DNA of 64,000 bases from Ferrimonas marina. GTDB lineage: Bacteria; Pseudomonadota; Gammaproteobacteria; Enterobacterales; Shewanellaceae. Location of the stretch: NCBI RefSeq assembly GCF_900129905.1, contig NZ_FQXG01000007.1:124001-188000 (forward strand), written 5' to 3'. The translations under genes and the position numbers were made by a program. The notes below the pieces were generated by a model. The model did not search any database and was not told the DNA's origin. It worked only from the letters and a program-made list of their open reading frames with translations. Numbering within the stretch: position 1 is the first letter of the stretch; the number at the start of each line of letters is the position of its first letter. This document shows, in pieces, positions 55,877 through 64,000 of the stretch.

Positions 55877-57415
55877 TTATACCTTTTGCAGGCCGTGCTG
55901 CTGGATGCGGCTGATGAGCTGCCGATGGCCCAGCAGTTGCGATTTGAGCTGGCTATGGCGCCGTGCAATCGCCTCCGCCCGCTGCCTTGCCTGCTCGGCA
56001 TGGGGGAAGCGCTCAGCCAGTAGCTGGGTGTCGTAGCCCATGCCGTACAACACGTAGAGGTAGTTCTCCAGGTTGAACACCTCCATGGTACTGGCGAAGT
56101 CGTAGCGGCTGGGCAGGGCATGACGCCAGTGGGCCAGATTCTCCTGCAGCGTCTGCGACCAGCTCTGCGGGTCGCGGTTGTCCCGCCAGAAGGCGCTGTC
56201 GTCCCGCTCTGAGACGGCGTAGTGCAGCTTAATAAAATCGATCACCCGCTCCCAGGTGTGGTTCACCCGGCGGTTAAACCGGTTGGCCACTGCGCCTAGC
56301 TCATCCTGGTGGCCCGGCAGCTGCTCCGCCAGCATGCGGGAGAGCAGATCAAACAGCAGGATGCCGGTGGCCTCCAGCGGCTCCACAAAGCCACCGGACA
56401 GACCGATGGCGACGCAGTTGCCCTTCCAGGCCTGCTCGCGGTAACCCACCTTCATCGGTATGCGGCGGCAGTCCAGGCCATCGGCGGCAGGGCCAATATA
56501 GTCACGCAGCTGCTGCTCCGCCTGGTCGCAATGGATGTAGCTGCTGGCGTAGACATGGCCAATGCCCCGGCGACCGGTCAGGCCGATGTCCCAGATCCAG
56601 CCCGCCGGCATTGCGGTGGAGATGGTCTGGCAGGCAATCGGCGCCTCGGGGTCGTCATAGGGCACCTGGATAGCCAGCGCGGTATCGACGAACAGGGTGT
56701 CGGAGCGGTCCCGCCAGGGCACGTTGAGCGAGCCCTCGATCAGGCGCCCGGCAAAGCCGGTACAGTCGACGAACAGATCCCCCTTGAGCTTGCCATCGCT
56801 GCAGTGCAGCGCCGCAATCTGACCGTTCTGGCCCAGCTCCACCTGCAACACCTCAGCCTTGCGATGCACCACCCCCAAGCGCTCGGTGGCGTGCTCGGTC
56901 AGCAGCGCAGCAAACTTGGCTGCGTCCAGGTGATAGGCGTAGGCGGCGGGGCCGGTAAACTCGGCGTCCACCAGGGTCTTGGGCCCCAGGCCCGCATCAC
57001 ACAGCTGCGCCTGTACCCCCACCGCATCGGCGTAGCGGCCCGGTTGACCGGACAGCAGCCAGTAGGGGGTGGGGTCGATGCCGTCGATGGCGGGGTAATC
57101 AAAGGGGTGGTAGTAATGGTGTCGCTGCGTGCCATTGGGCGCATGGCGCCAGTCGACAAAGCGGATCCCCTGTTTCAGGGTGGCATCGCAGCGGCGGATA
57201 AAATCGGTTTCCCGGATCCCCAGGTAATGCAGGGTCTGGCGCATGGCGGGGACGGTGCCCTCGCCGACGCCAATGGTGGCGATATCCGGGGACTCCACCA
57301 GGGTAACACGCAAGCCGCTGTCGCCATGCTTGCGTGCCATATGACAGGCGGCGAGCCAGCCGGCGGTGCCCCCGCCGACGATCACGATCTCACGGATCTG
57401 TCCGTTGCCTGTCAT
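55877..57415 (-). CDS. Flavin-dependent tryptophan-halogenase-like protein 2
   Basis: 512 residues. The FAD motif IVGGGTAGWLAACH starts at residue 12. The lysine block is DATLKQGIRFVDW (K81), and the glutamate block is GGFVEPLEATG. The WxWxIP motif appears as WIWDIG, so proline is replaced by glycine, a different change from protein 1. It is a distant paralogue of the gene at 50148. It lies six bases after sapC in the receptor-sapC-halogenase arrangement known from Caulobacter and Xanthomonas. Enzyme activity is unproven for such proteins. Confidence 0.87.
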   Translation of the reverse strand: MTGNGQIREIVIVGGGTAGWLAACHMARKHGDSGLRVTLVESPDIATIGVGEGTVPAMRQTLHYLGIRETDFIRRCDATLKQGIRFVDWRHAPNGTQRHHYYHPFDYPAIDGIDPTPYWLLSGQPGRYADAVGVQAQLCDAGLGPKTLVDAEFTGPAAYAYHLDAAKFAALLTEHATERLGVVHRKAEVLQVELGQNGQIAALHCSDGKLKGDLFVDCTGFAGRLIEGSLNVPWRDRSDTLFVDTALAIQVPYDDPEAPIACQTISTAMPAGWIWDIGLTGRRGIGHVYASSYIHCDQAEQQLRDYIGPAADGLDCRRIPMKVGYREQAWKGNCVAIGLSGGFVEPLEATGILLFDLLSRMLAEQLPGHQDELGAVANRFNRRVNHTWERVIDFIKLHYAVSERDDSAFWRDNRDPQSWSQTLQENLAHWRHALPSRYDFASTMEVFNLENYLYVLYGMGYDTQLLAERFPHAEQARQRAEAIARRHSQLKSQLLGHRQLISRIQQHGLQKV

Positions 57416-57421
57416 GGTGTA

Positions 57422-58132
57422 TCAGCTTTCCTGCTGCACTTTCATGTGCGCCAGGCGGTTCACCTGCTGCAGGGAAGCCAGGTGAGCGTAGATGGGGCCC
57501 AGCAGACCGCGCTTACGCAGATCCATGAACTTGTCATCTTCCAACTCGGCCAGCTTCTGCTCGTCTACCATGTAGACGCCGTTGAGGGTGATCTCCTGGC
57601 CGTTGAGGCGGATCGCCAGCGGCTTGGTGGTCAACAGCTCCATCTCGTTCATCAGCTGAGCGAAGGCACGGGTGATCTGGTCAGACTCCAGGTAACGACC
57701 CAGCTTCTCCTTGGCCTTTTCAGTAAAGGCGGTGGGCTCGCCGGCTTCGGTGAACAGGGCCTCGCCCTCTTCCTCGTTAACCAGTGCGCTGCTCTCGTTG
57801 ACCGCCAGCATCAGCTGATCCGGGTTTTGCGCATCCGGAACCAGGATCAGCGGGTAGTGGCCGATGCTGGCCGGGATGTAGATCCCCTTCCAGCGCTCGC
57901 CGACAAACAGGTTCTCACCGGGCTTGAGGCCCAGCATCACCACCGGCTGGAACTGGCCGCTCTCGCTGTTCTTAACAAAGATGATGGGGTATTCCGTCGC
58001 GGCCTGAACAAACTCGTGGATCACCAACGGGGCGATGTGCTGCTCGCTGACGTGAGCGAAGCTGGGGTCCTGCTTGATCTTGGTGTTGGCGTGCTTGCCT
58101 TTCTGCAGGGGGATGATGGCTGCTGCGGACAT
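57422..58132 (-). CDS. SapC-family protein
   Basis: 236 residues from the ATG at 58132, which follows AAGGAGT by seven bases. The SapC fold (PF07277) is indicated by the N-terminal SFAHVSEQHIAPLVIHEF, YPIIFVKNSESGQFQPVVMLGLKPGENLFV and YIPASIGHYPLILVPD. SapC was first named in Campylobacter S-layer work, but in proteobacteria it recurs beside TonB receptors and halogenase-like genes without an assigned role. It is cytoplasmic by appearance, and downstream of the receptor after a hairpin that could trim the transcript. Confidence 0.88.
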   Translation of the reverse strand: MSAAAIIPLQKGKHANTKIKQDPSFAHVSEQHIAPLVIHEFVQAATEYPIIFVKNSESGQFQPVVMLGLKPGENLFVGERWKGIYIPASIGHYPLILVPDAQNPDQLMLAVNESSALVNEEEGEALFTEAGEPTAFTEKAKEKLGRYLESDQITRAFAQLMNEMELLTTKPLAIRLNGQEITLNGVYMVDEQKLAELEDDKFMDLRKRGLLGPIYAHLASLQQVNRLAHMKVQQES

Positions 58133-58190
58133 AGGGATACTCCTTTTTATAATCGTTAGCCGCACTAACTTACCGAGGAACCCGGACAGA

Positions 58191-58215
58191 AAAAAGGGGG
58201 CTAAGCCCCCTTTTT
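58191..58215 (-). terminator. Hairpin between receptor and sapC, terminator or attenuator
   Basis: AAAAAGGGGGC-TAA-GCCCCCTTTTT. It lies between the receptor stop (58247) and the sapC start (58132), so partial read-through could lower sapC and halogenase expression relative to the receptor. Confidence 0.85.
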
Positions 58216-58246
58216 GGTCCGATTTCGGCTTGAGGTTACGAGTTGG

Positions 58247-60853
58247 TTAAAAACGCACCGCTGCACCGACGGTCACGGTCCGCGCCAGCTCGTACTCATA
58301 CAGCGGGAAGCCATTGGCAAAACCGCTCAGGTCGGTCTGGAACGCGTTGTTACCGAACTGCTTGGAGCTCTCCTCGGTGAGGTTAACCGCATCCAGGGTG
58401 ATGTCCAGGTAGTCGGTGACCTTCCAGCGGGCGGACAGGTCCAGGGTACCGAAGTCATCGTGCAAGCGGTTACCGTAGGAGCCCGCCTCACGGATCATGT
58501 ACTCGTCACGCCAGGCGTAGGAGAGACGCAGTTCCAGCCAATCATTTTCGTAGTAACCGGTCAGGTTGTACGAGTGCTTGGAGCTGTTGGACAGGAACGG
58601 GTTCATGTCGGTGAAGGTGTTCTCGTCGGTTTCGGTGTCGGTGTAGGTGTAGTTGGCAATCGCCCCCAGACCGTTGTCGAAATCCTGCTGGTACTGCAAC
58701 TCGTAGCCCTGGATCTCGGCCGACTCGCCGTTGCTCTTCTCCTGCTTGGTCCAGTAGATCTCATCCGGACGCAGCTCGCCGCCAAAGTCGATGCCACCCT
58801 CGCCGTTCATGAACGGGCCGGACTCCTTGATGGTCACGAAGTTGGACACGTCCTTGCGGAAGTAGGTGGCGGACAGCAGCGAGCTGTCGGTGAAGTACCA
58901 CTCCACGCCCAGGTCGTACTGGTTGGCGACGAAGGGCTTGAGGCCGACGTTACCAACGATCCAGAACTGGTTGTCCGGCAGGTCATCGTTGGCACCGCGC
59001 ACATCCGGGTTAACGTACATGTCGACGTACTGGGGACGGGCCATTACCCGGGCCGCACTGAAGCGCAGGATAAGGTCATCAGCCAGGTCGTAGGCGGCGT
59101 TAAAGCTCGGCAGAACCTCGCTGTAGTCCGCATCCGTGCTGCCCTTCATGCCATCCACGTAGTAGGTGGAGGTGGCTTCGGTGTAGACGTAGCGCAGGCC
59201 GAAGTTACCGCGCAGCCCGTCGGCGTCGTATGAGGCCATGACGTAGGCCGCGAGGTTGTCCTCTTCAATCTCGGAGTAGGAACCCAGATCCTCGGTTTCG
59301 CCGACGATGCTGGACTTGGCCCAGGACTTCAATGCCTCGGCATCCACCTTGAAGATCTCGTAGTCGCCGGCACCCACATCGATACGACCATCGCTGACCT
59401 CAGCGGTGCTGATGCTGGGGTTGAAGTTGGCGTCCTGGATGTAGTCGTAGCGACGGCTGGTGGTTTTGTGGCTGGCGTAGCGAGCACCGAACTTGAACTC
59501 GGTGATTGAACCCAGCTCCACCGGAATGGCCAGGTCACCCTGGACATAGGTTTCGTCGTCGGTCTTGGGGGTGCGGTTAAAGGCGGAGCCGGTGCCCATA
59601 TTGAGGCTGCCCGGATCGTAACCCGCCAGGTCAAAGCCGTTCAGGGCCCAGCTCTGGCCACCACCGGTGAAGTCGTAGCTGCCGCCGGGGATCGGGGTGC
59701 CGCCGGTGCCGTCATCCACCACCATCTCAAAGTCAGTACCGCCGGTGGAGGAGGTATCACCCACCTGGAACTCGAACACGAAGTTATCGCCCTGGTACTC
59801 CATGGTCAGATCGATCACATCGGAGTCCATGGTCGCTTCACGGGGACGGGCCTGGTAGAAGGCCACGTTGAGCGGACCGGCGATCTGGGTACCAGAGCCG
59901 GGGCCCGGGGCATCGCCACCACACAGGCCACAACCACCCAGCCAGCTGGTTTCATCCCAGGAGCCCCAAGAGGTATCCGCCTGGGTCAGCCACAACGCAT
60001 AGTTGGTGTTGTTGGCCTTCATCTGCATGTCGATGTAGTTGACCACGAAGTTCAAACGCTCAGTGGGGGCCCACTGCAGGGTGGCGGTGATGGCACTGCG
60101 CTCACGATCCTGCTGGAAGGCCACCGGGCCGGCGCCCCATTCCCAGAACGCTTCGTTACCCTGGCGCTGCAGGTTACGGTCCTGGTAGACACCGCCGATC
60201 ATCACACCGAAGGTTTCGGAATCGTTCTTCCAGCTGCCCATGGCGGAGTACTGCGGATCCCAGCTGTCGGAGTCAGACTGGTACAGGCCGGCGGCGGAAC
60301 CGTAGAAACTGTACTTGTCCAGGTCCAGCGGCTTACGGGTGTTAACCACCACGGTACCACCGACACCGCCTTCCAGCAGGTCCGCCTGGGAGCTCTTGTA
60401 CACTTCGAGATCGCCAACGATCTCGGAGGGCAGCAGCTCATAGTTAAAGGAGCGCTTGGCCGGTTCCAGTACAAACCAGCCGGTGGAGGCGACGTTCTGA
60501 CCGTTCAGGGTGGTCAGGGTCAGGTCGTCACCGGCGCCACGGATGGAGACCGAGGCCCCCTCACCGAACTGGCGCTGAATGGTGACACCGGGGATACGTT
60601 GCAGCGACTCTGCCACGTTGCGATCCGGAAACTTACCAATGTCCTCGGCGGTCACCACATCGATGACGCTATTGGAGAAACGCTTGGCGTTCAGGTTGGC
60701 TTGTTGCGAGGCACGAATACCGCGCACCTCAATGCGTTCAACTTGTTCAGAGGCGCCCTCTTCTTCCGCTACTGCCACAGCGGGTAAAGATGCGCCCAGA
60801 ACGGTGGCCACCGAGGTGGCCAAAAGATGGCGTTTGAACTGAACAGGTCCCAT
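58247..60853 (-). CDS. TonB-dependent outer-membrane receptor, predicted for GlcNAc oligomers
   Basis: About 868 residues. The ATG at 60853 is preferred; a GTG one codon earlier sits too close to the AAGGAAGGGG site. A signal peptide is followed by the TonB-box-like VERIEVRGIRAS, plug motifs IGKFPDRNVAESLQRIPGVTIQ and SIRGAGDDLTLTTLNGQNVA, then a barrel ending in ARTVTVGAAVRF. A cysteine pair in GGCGLCGGD is unusual for a barrel loop. NagR-like sites upstream and the SapC/halogenase genes downstream assign it to amino-sugar uptake, probably chitooligosaccharides. Confidence 0.93.
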   Translation of the reverse strand: MGPVQFKRHLLATSVATVLGASLPAVAVAEEEGASEQVERIEVRGIRASQQANLNAKRFSNSVIDVVTAEDIGKFPDRNVAESLQRIPGVTIQRQFGEGASVSIRGAGDDLTLTTLNGQNVASTGWFVLEPAKRSFNYELLPSEIVGDLEVYKSSQADLLEGGVGGTVVVNTRKPLDLDKYSFYGSAAGLYQSDSDSWDPQYSAMGSWKNDSETFGVMIGGVYQDRNLQRQGNEAFWEWGAGPVAFQQDRERSAITATLQWAPTERLNFVVNYIDMQMKANNTNYALWLTQADTSWGSWDETSWLGGCGLCGGDAPGPGSGTQIAGPLNVAFYQARPREATMDSDVIDLTMEYQGDNFVFEFQVGDTSSTGGTDFEMVVDDGTGGTPIPGGSYDFTGGGQSWALNGFDLAGYDPGSLNMGTGSAFNRTPKTDDETYVQGDLAIPVELGSITEFKFGARYASHKTTSRRYDYIQDANFNPSISTAEVSDGRIDVGAGDYEIFKVDAEALKSWAKSSIVGETEDLGSYSEIEEDNLAAYVMASYDADGLRGNFGLRYVYTEATSTYYVDGMKGSTDADYSEVLPSFNAAYDLADDLILRFSAARVMARPQYVDMYVNPDVRGANDDLPDNQFWIVGNVGLKPFVANQYDLGVEWYFTDSSLLSATYFRKDVSNFVTIKESGPFMNGEGGIDFGGELRPDEIYWTKQEKSNGESAEIQGYELQYQQDFDNGLGAIANYTYTDTETDENTFTDMNPFLSNSSKHSYNLTGYYENDWLELRLSYAWRDEYMIREAGSYGNRLHDDFGTLDLSARWKVTDYLDITLDAVNLTEESSKQFGNNAFQTDLSGFANGFPLYEYELARTVTVGAAVRF

Positions 60854-60905
60854 CACTATCCCCTTCCTTGTGTTTGTTATCGTCTGTCACTCTTGTTCCA
60901 TGGCA

Positions 60906-60922
60906 AATGACAGCGTTGTCAT
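60906..60922. promoter_or_regulatory. NagR-like operator 3
   Basis: AATGACAGCGTTGTCAT, arms ATGACA / TGTCAT with centre GCGT, 53 bp upstream of the receptor start. Confidence 0.75.
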
Positions 60923-61071
60923 GGATGATTTCTAACTTACACAAGGATTTTTAATAAAGCCACTTTTTGAACATATTTTTTTAACCTTTCACAAACCTGC
61001 CCATCACAGGCGGGTTTCGTTGTCACATAGGGGCAGGTAACAGGCAATAGTCAGGCAGGGAGAGAGGATGT

Positions 61072-61089
61072 AATGACAAGGTTGTCATT
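61072..61089. promoter_or_regulatory. NagR-like operator 4
   Basis: AATGACAAGGTTGTCATT, a full 18-bp copy with perfect arms, 219 bp upstream of the receptor and 315 bp upstream of ndh. It could loop with site 3 (about 166 bp apart, centre to centre). Confidence 0.7.
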
Positions 61090-61403
61090 GATTGAAATTG
61101 AGTTCATCAAGGCCCTGAAACCATGAACCAAATTCCCGCTTTCGTCGCAGCGGAATAGCCACATTGTTTATACGGGTGATCCGAACCAAATTTTGACGAA
61201 TTAATCCGTAAATAAGTTAACTTTTGCCCGGAATTCGCGTACAAAACTGGCCATCAACAGCGCCAAACTGAAAGAAAGCTACAATATTTTGCTCCGCATA
61301 ATGCGTCGAGCCCTCTGTCTCCCAACTCCCTCGACCTCACCCAAAGGGTCAAGGTTGAGCAGGCGCTGAAACAAATTTTTAATACTTATAAATGGAGTCA
61401 ATC

Positions 61404-62693
61404 ATGACCAAGATCGTTGTCGTCGGCGGTGGTGCCGGTGGGATGGAGCTACTGGGTAAGATCGGCCGCAAGCTGGGTAAGAAAGGCAAAGCGGAGATCA
61501 CCCTGGTAGACGTCTGTGACCACCACATCTGGAAGGCTTTGCTGCACGAGCTGGCTACCGGCAGCCTGGACGAAGGGATCAACGCGGTGGATTACCGCGT
61601 CCACGGTGCCAACACCGGCTACCGCTTCGAGCAGGGTGCCCTGTCCGGCATCGACCGCATCAACCGCAAGGTGATCCTGGCGCCGATGACCGACAAGGAT
61701 GGCATCGAGGTGCTGCCAGAGCGTCAGATCGACTACGACTACCTGGTGCTGGGCATCGGTGCGGTCACCAACGACTTTGGCATCCCCGGAGTCAAGGAGC
61801 ACTGTAACTTCCTCGACCTGACCACCCAGGCGATGGACCTGCGTCAGAAGATCCTGACCCGCTTCCTGCAGTACGCCAAGAACCCGGACCATGACCACTT
61901 CGAGATCGCCATCGTTGGCTCCGGTGCCACCGGGGTGGAGATGGCCGCAGAGATGCACCATGCCGCGGATATCCTGCGCGGCTACGGCTACGAGATCAGC
62001 CCGGACCTGCTCAAGGTCAACCTGATTGAGGCAGCCGACCGGGTGATGCCGGGCCTGGAGCAGGACAGCCTGCAAAAGGCGGTGGACACCCAGTTGCGCG
62101 ACCTGGGCATCGAGATCCACACCGGCACCATGGTGACCGAGGTGACCGCCGAAGGGATGAAGACCAAGTGCGGCAAGTTCATCCAGGCCGATCTGATGAT
62201 CTGGGCCGCCGGTGTGAAGGCCCCCGAGGTACTGAGCACCCTGGATCTGCAAACCAACAAGGCTAACCAGATCAAGGTGCACCAGAACTGTCAGTCCATC
62301 GACGATCCGCGCATCTTCTCCTTCGGTGACTGCGCCGAGTGTCCGCAGCCGGACGGCTCCTTCACCCCGCCGCGGGGCCAGACCGCCCGCCAGATGGCAC
62401 TGCTGATCGGTGACCACCTGATGAAGCTGCGCAAGGACGACAAGGCGGAGCTTAAGCCTTACGTCTACCACAACCTGGGCGGCTTCGTGAACATGTCCAA
62501 GTTCCACACCGTGGGCAACATGTTCACCTTTATGAAGGGCGGTGTGAACGTCCACGGCTGGCCGGCCCGCTTCGTCTACACCACCCTGTACCGTCGCCAT
62601 ATGCTGGCGATCCACGGTCCGGTGAAGGGCGTGTTCATGCTGGCGCTCAACGGCATGCAGCGCTGGATGCGCCCGGAGCTGAAGATCTGGTAA
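61404..62693 (+). CDS. ndh: Type II NADH:quinone oxidoreductase (NDH-2)
   Basis: 429 residues from the ATG at 61404, six bases after GGAG; the ATG at 61392 overlaps that site. Two dinucleotide folds are present: VVVGGGAGGMELLGKIGR at the N-terminus for FAD, and AIVGSGATGVEMAAEM near residue 170 for NADH. The AWAAGV-type block MIWAAGVKAPEVL and the closing FGDCAECPQPDGS, PPRGQTARQMA are typical of NDH-2. It passes electrons from NADH to quinone at the inner membrane without pumping protons. A strong terminator follows. Confidence 0.95.
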   Translation: MTKIVVVGGGAGGMELLGKIGRKLGKKGKAEITLVDVCDHHIWKALLHELATGSLDEGINAVDYRVHGANTGYRFEQGALSGIDRINRKVILAPMTDKDGIEVLPERQIDYDYLVLGIGAVTNDFGIPGVKEHCNFLDLTTQAMDLRQKILTRFLQYAKNPDHDHFEIAIVGSGATGVEMAAEMHHAADILRGYGYEISPDLLKVNLIEAADRVMPGLEQDSLQKAVDTQLRDLGIEIHTGTMVTEVTAEGMKTKCGKFIQADLMIWAAGVKAPEVLSTLDLQTNKANQIKVHQNCQSIDDPRIFSFGDCAECPQPDGSFTPPRGQTARQMALLIGDHLMKLRKDDKAELKPYVYHNLGGFVNMSKFHTVGNMFTFMKGGVNVHGWPARFVYTTLYRRHMLAIHGPVKGVFMLALNGMQRWMRPELKIW

Positions 62694-62711
62694 TCTCAGA
62701 CTCCAGCAACG

Positions 62712-62740
62712 AAAAAAGGAGGCCTATGGCCTCCTTTTTT
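62712..62740 (+). terminator. Hairpin terminator of ndh
   Basis: AAAAAAGGAGGCC-TAT-GGCCTCCTTTTTT, 18 bp past the ndh stop; the 7-bp tandem array begins ten bases later. Confidence 0.9.
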
Positions 62741-62750
62741 GATCCGCGCT

Positions 62751-62910
62751 GCTAGGTGCTAGGTGCTAGGTGCTAGGTGCTAGGTGCTAGGTGCTAGGTG
62801 CTAGGTGCTAGGTGCTAGGTGCTAGGTGCTAGGTGCTAGGTGCTAGGTGCTAGGTGCTAGGTGCTAGGTGCTAGGTGCTAGGTGCTAGGTGCTAGGTGCT
62901 AGGTGCTAGG
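62751..62910. repeat. Perfect tandem array of the heptamer GCTAGGT (about 22.9 copies)
   Basis: Twenty-two exact copies of GCTAGGT plus GCTAGG, without a single mismatch over 160 bp. It lies in the spacer between ndh and ruvX, which holds no gene. The perfection indicates recent expansion by slippage; the unit contains CTAG, which is rare in many bacterial genomes. Confidence 0.97.
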
Positions 62911-62998
62911 CAGGCTAGCCTAAAGGCCAGTTCATCACGGTCAACGCTTTTCCTGGTCTTTCCTAGCTCCTAGAAGGGCTTTGCCCGCCCTAGTCCCT

Positions 62999-63109
62999 GC
63001 TCTTCCTAGGCTCTTCCCAGGCTCTTCCCAGGCTCTTCCCAGGCTCTTCCCAGGCTCTTCCCAGGCTCTTCCTAGGCTCTTCCTAGGCTCTTCCTAGGCT
63101 ATTCCCTAG
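62999..63109. repeat. Tandem array of an 11-bp unit GCTCTTCC(C/T)AG
   Basis: Nine consecutive 11-bp units (62999-63097) plus one degenerate 12-bp unit (63098-63109). Units 2-6 carry CCAG and units 1 and 7-9 carry CTAG, so blocks of one variant have spread. It ends just before the ruvX stop at 63118. Confidence 0.93.
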
Positions 63110-63117
63110 TCCCTGCT

Positions 63118-63534
63118 CTACCCGTACATCGACTCGAAGTAGCTCTCGACGATCACCGCCGCGGACTGGGCGTCTACCGCCCCCTTGCTCAGTGCCCGGT
63201 AGCCACCCTGCTCAAACAGTCGGGCCTTGGCATCGGTGGTGGTCAGGCGCTCATCCTGGGTCAGGGTCTCGATGCCATAGCGACCAAACAGCCGATTAGC
63301 GAACTTGCGCGCCGCCCGGGTGACGTGCTGCTCAGTACCATCCATGTTCAGCGGCAGGCCCACTACCAGCTTGTCCGGTTGCCACTCACGGATCAGCTTC
63401 TCTACCTGATCCCAGTTGGGGATCCCATCCTGAGCCTTGATCCCCACCAGGGGCTTGGCGGTACCGGTGATGCTGTTGCCCACCGCGACACCGATGCTCT
63501 TGGTGCCAAAATCGAATCCCATGATCGTGCTCAT
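63118..63534 (-). CDS. ruvX: Putative Holliday-junction resolvase / pre-16S rRNA nuclease RuvX (YqgF)
   Basis: 138 residues from the ATG at 63534, which overlaps the yqgE stop by four bases. RNase H-like motifs are [19 protein letters not shown] at the N-terminus, [13 protein letters not shown], and [10 protein letters not shown] with the acidic pair, then [17 protein letters not shown] at the end. YqgF proteins process the 5' end of 16S rRNA in E. coli and resemble resolvases. The yqgE-ruvX pair is common in gammaproteobacteria. Confidence 0.95.
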   Translation of the reverse strand: MSTIMGFDFGTKSIGVAVGNSITGTAKPLVGIKAQDGIPNWDQVEKLIREWQPDKLVVGLPLNMDGTEQHVTRAARKFANRLFGRYGIETLTQDERLTTTDAKARLFEQGGYRALSKGAVDAQSAAVIVESYFESMYG

Positions 63535-64000
63535 GAATGCCCCACATCGCTGGAGAGTTGCCAGACGTCGATGCCAAGCCGCCGAGTGGCCTCTTGCCAA
63601 CGCTGATCCAGCGGAATATCAAACATCAGGTCCAGCTCTGCTGGAATGGTCAGCCAGGCGTTGTCCGCCAGCTCCTGCTCTAGTTGCCCGGCGCTCCAGC
63701 CAGCATAGCCCAGGGCCACCAGAGACTGATTGGGCTGGCGCTCGCCACCGAAGGTGCCCAGCACATCCCGGCTGGTGGTGATCATCAGGTCGTCCGGCAA
63801 GGGGTGGCTCTGATCCAGCCCCTCTATCGCGGTGTGCAGCACAAAGCCGCGCTCCGGGTTAACCGGCCCCCCCATCAACACCAGGTTTTCCAGCCCTTGC
63901 GGCAGCTCAAAGTCCTTGCCCTTGACCGACATCTTGCGCAGCAGGGCGTCCAGGGTAATGTCCACCGGCTGATTGATGATTAAGCCCATGGCACCCTCAT
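63531..64000 (-). CDS. yqgE: YqgE/AlgH-family protein, 5' end cut by the window
   Basis: The frame is open to the window edge ([14 protein letters not shown] is the usual internal context, so about 35 N-terminal residues are missing). Family features are [21 protein letters not shown] and [16 protein letters not shown]. The molecular role is not settled; the gene is conserved next to ruvX, with a shared ATGA. Confidence 0.93.
   Translation of the reverse strand, partial: EGAMGLIINQPVDITLDALLRKMSVKGKDFELPQGLENLVLMGGPVNPERGFVLHTAIEGLDQSHPLPDDLMITTSRDVLGTFGGERQPNQSLVALGYAGWSAGQLEQELADNAWLTIPAELDLMFDIPLDQRWQEATRRLGIDVWQLSSDVGHS

Larger units (their letters stand above)
60854..61403. promoter_or_regulatory. 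Divergent region between the receptor and ndh
   Basis: 550 bp without genes. It holds the two NagR-like sites listed separately, and a direct repeat GAACCAAATT at 61125-61134 and 61183-61192. The half nearest ndh is AT-rich and probably carries the ndh promoter, which I cannot place precisely. Confidence 0.55.

Noticed and set aside
62751-63109. Tandem arrays considered as a CRISPR locus
   Set aside because: Units of 7 and 11 bp are contiguous without unique spacers and no cas genes are nearby.

Overview
The window reads as a chromosomal segment of a high-GC, heterotrophic marine gammaproteobacterium of the Alteromonadales type. The gene content (a Nag pathway of the NagB-II/NagK/NagP/NagX kind, a DUF2913-like protein, QmcA/NfeD, many TonB-dependent receptors and secreted hydrolases) fits Ferrimonas or a close Shewanella relative. 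The genus is an inference; there is no rRNA or other marker here.

Layout. (1) 1-3903: end of an ArsP/YraQ-type permease, an ArsR-type regulator behind a long inverted repeat, and small housekeeping or unknown genes. (2) 3970-6642: adhE. (3) 7067-27668: a minus-strand region for beta-glucoside (perhaps sulfated glycan) use. It holds a large unassigned secreted protein, glucokinase, a sugar-porter MFS transporter, two sulfatases, three tandem GH3 enzymes and a TonB-dependent receptor; most genes have their own hairpin terminator. (4) 27669-28788: a 1.1-kb AT-richer non-coding stretch with palindromes and repeats. (5) 28789-34352: an island of unrecognised envelope proteins (a very acidic lipoprotein, a beta-barrel, a small lipoprotein, a small membrane protein) ending in an XRE-plus-membrane protein. 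(6) 34434-39346: sbcD-sbcC. (7) 39447-51650: N-acetylglucosamine catabolism: a LacI repressor (candidate NagR), nagX, nagP, nagA, nagB-II, nagK and a GH20 hexosaminidase in one minus-strand operon, divergent from a TauE/SafE permease and a flavin-dependent halogenase-like gene. (8) 51865-55830: katG, then qmcA-nfeD. (9) 55877-60853: a second halogenase-like gene, sapC and a TonB-dependent receptor. (10) 61404-64000: type II NADH dehydrogenase, two striking tandem-repeat arrays, ruvX and the start-truncated yqgE.

How it works together. GlcNAc oligomers would enter through the receptor (58247-60853), be trimmed by the periplasmic or outer-membrane GH20 lipoprotein, cross the inner membrane by NagP, and be phosphorylated (NagK), deacetylated (NagA) and deaminated (NagB-II) to fructose-6-P. 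Four near-identical palindromes of the form AATGACA-N4-TGTCATT tie the two separated loci into one predicted NagR regulon. That regulon also holds two halogenase-like flavoproteins and a SapC protein, whose role in sugar use is not explained by known enzymology; this is the best candidate for an undescribed system in the window. The GH3/sulfatase/receptor/glucokinase region is a second glycan-use locus.

Repeats worth noting: about 22.9 perfect copies of a 7-bp unit (62751-62910), nine 11-bp units beside it, related degenerate heptads at 17930-18005, and a dispersed ~140-bp repeat in opposite orientations at 40617-40759 and 54090-54230. No tRNA, rRNA, CRISPR array or transposase was seen.
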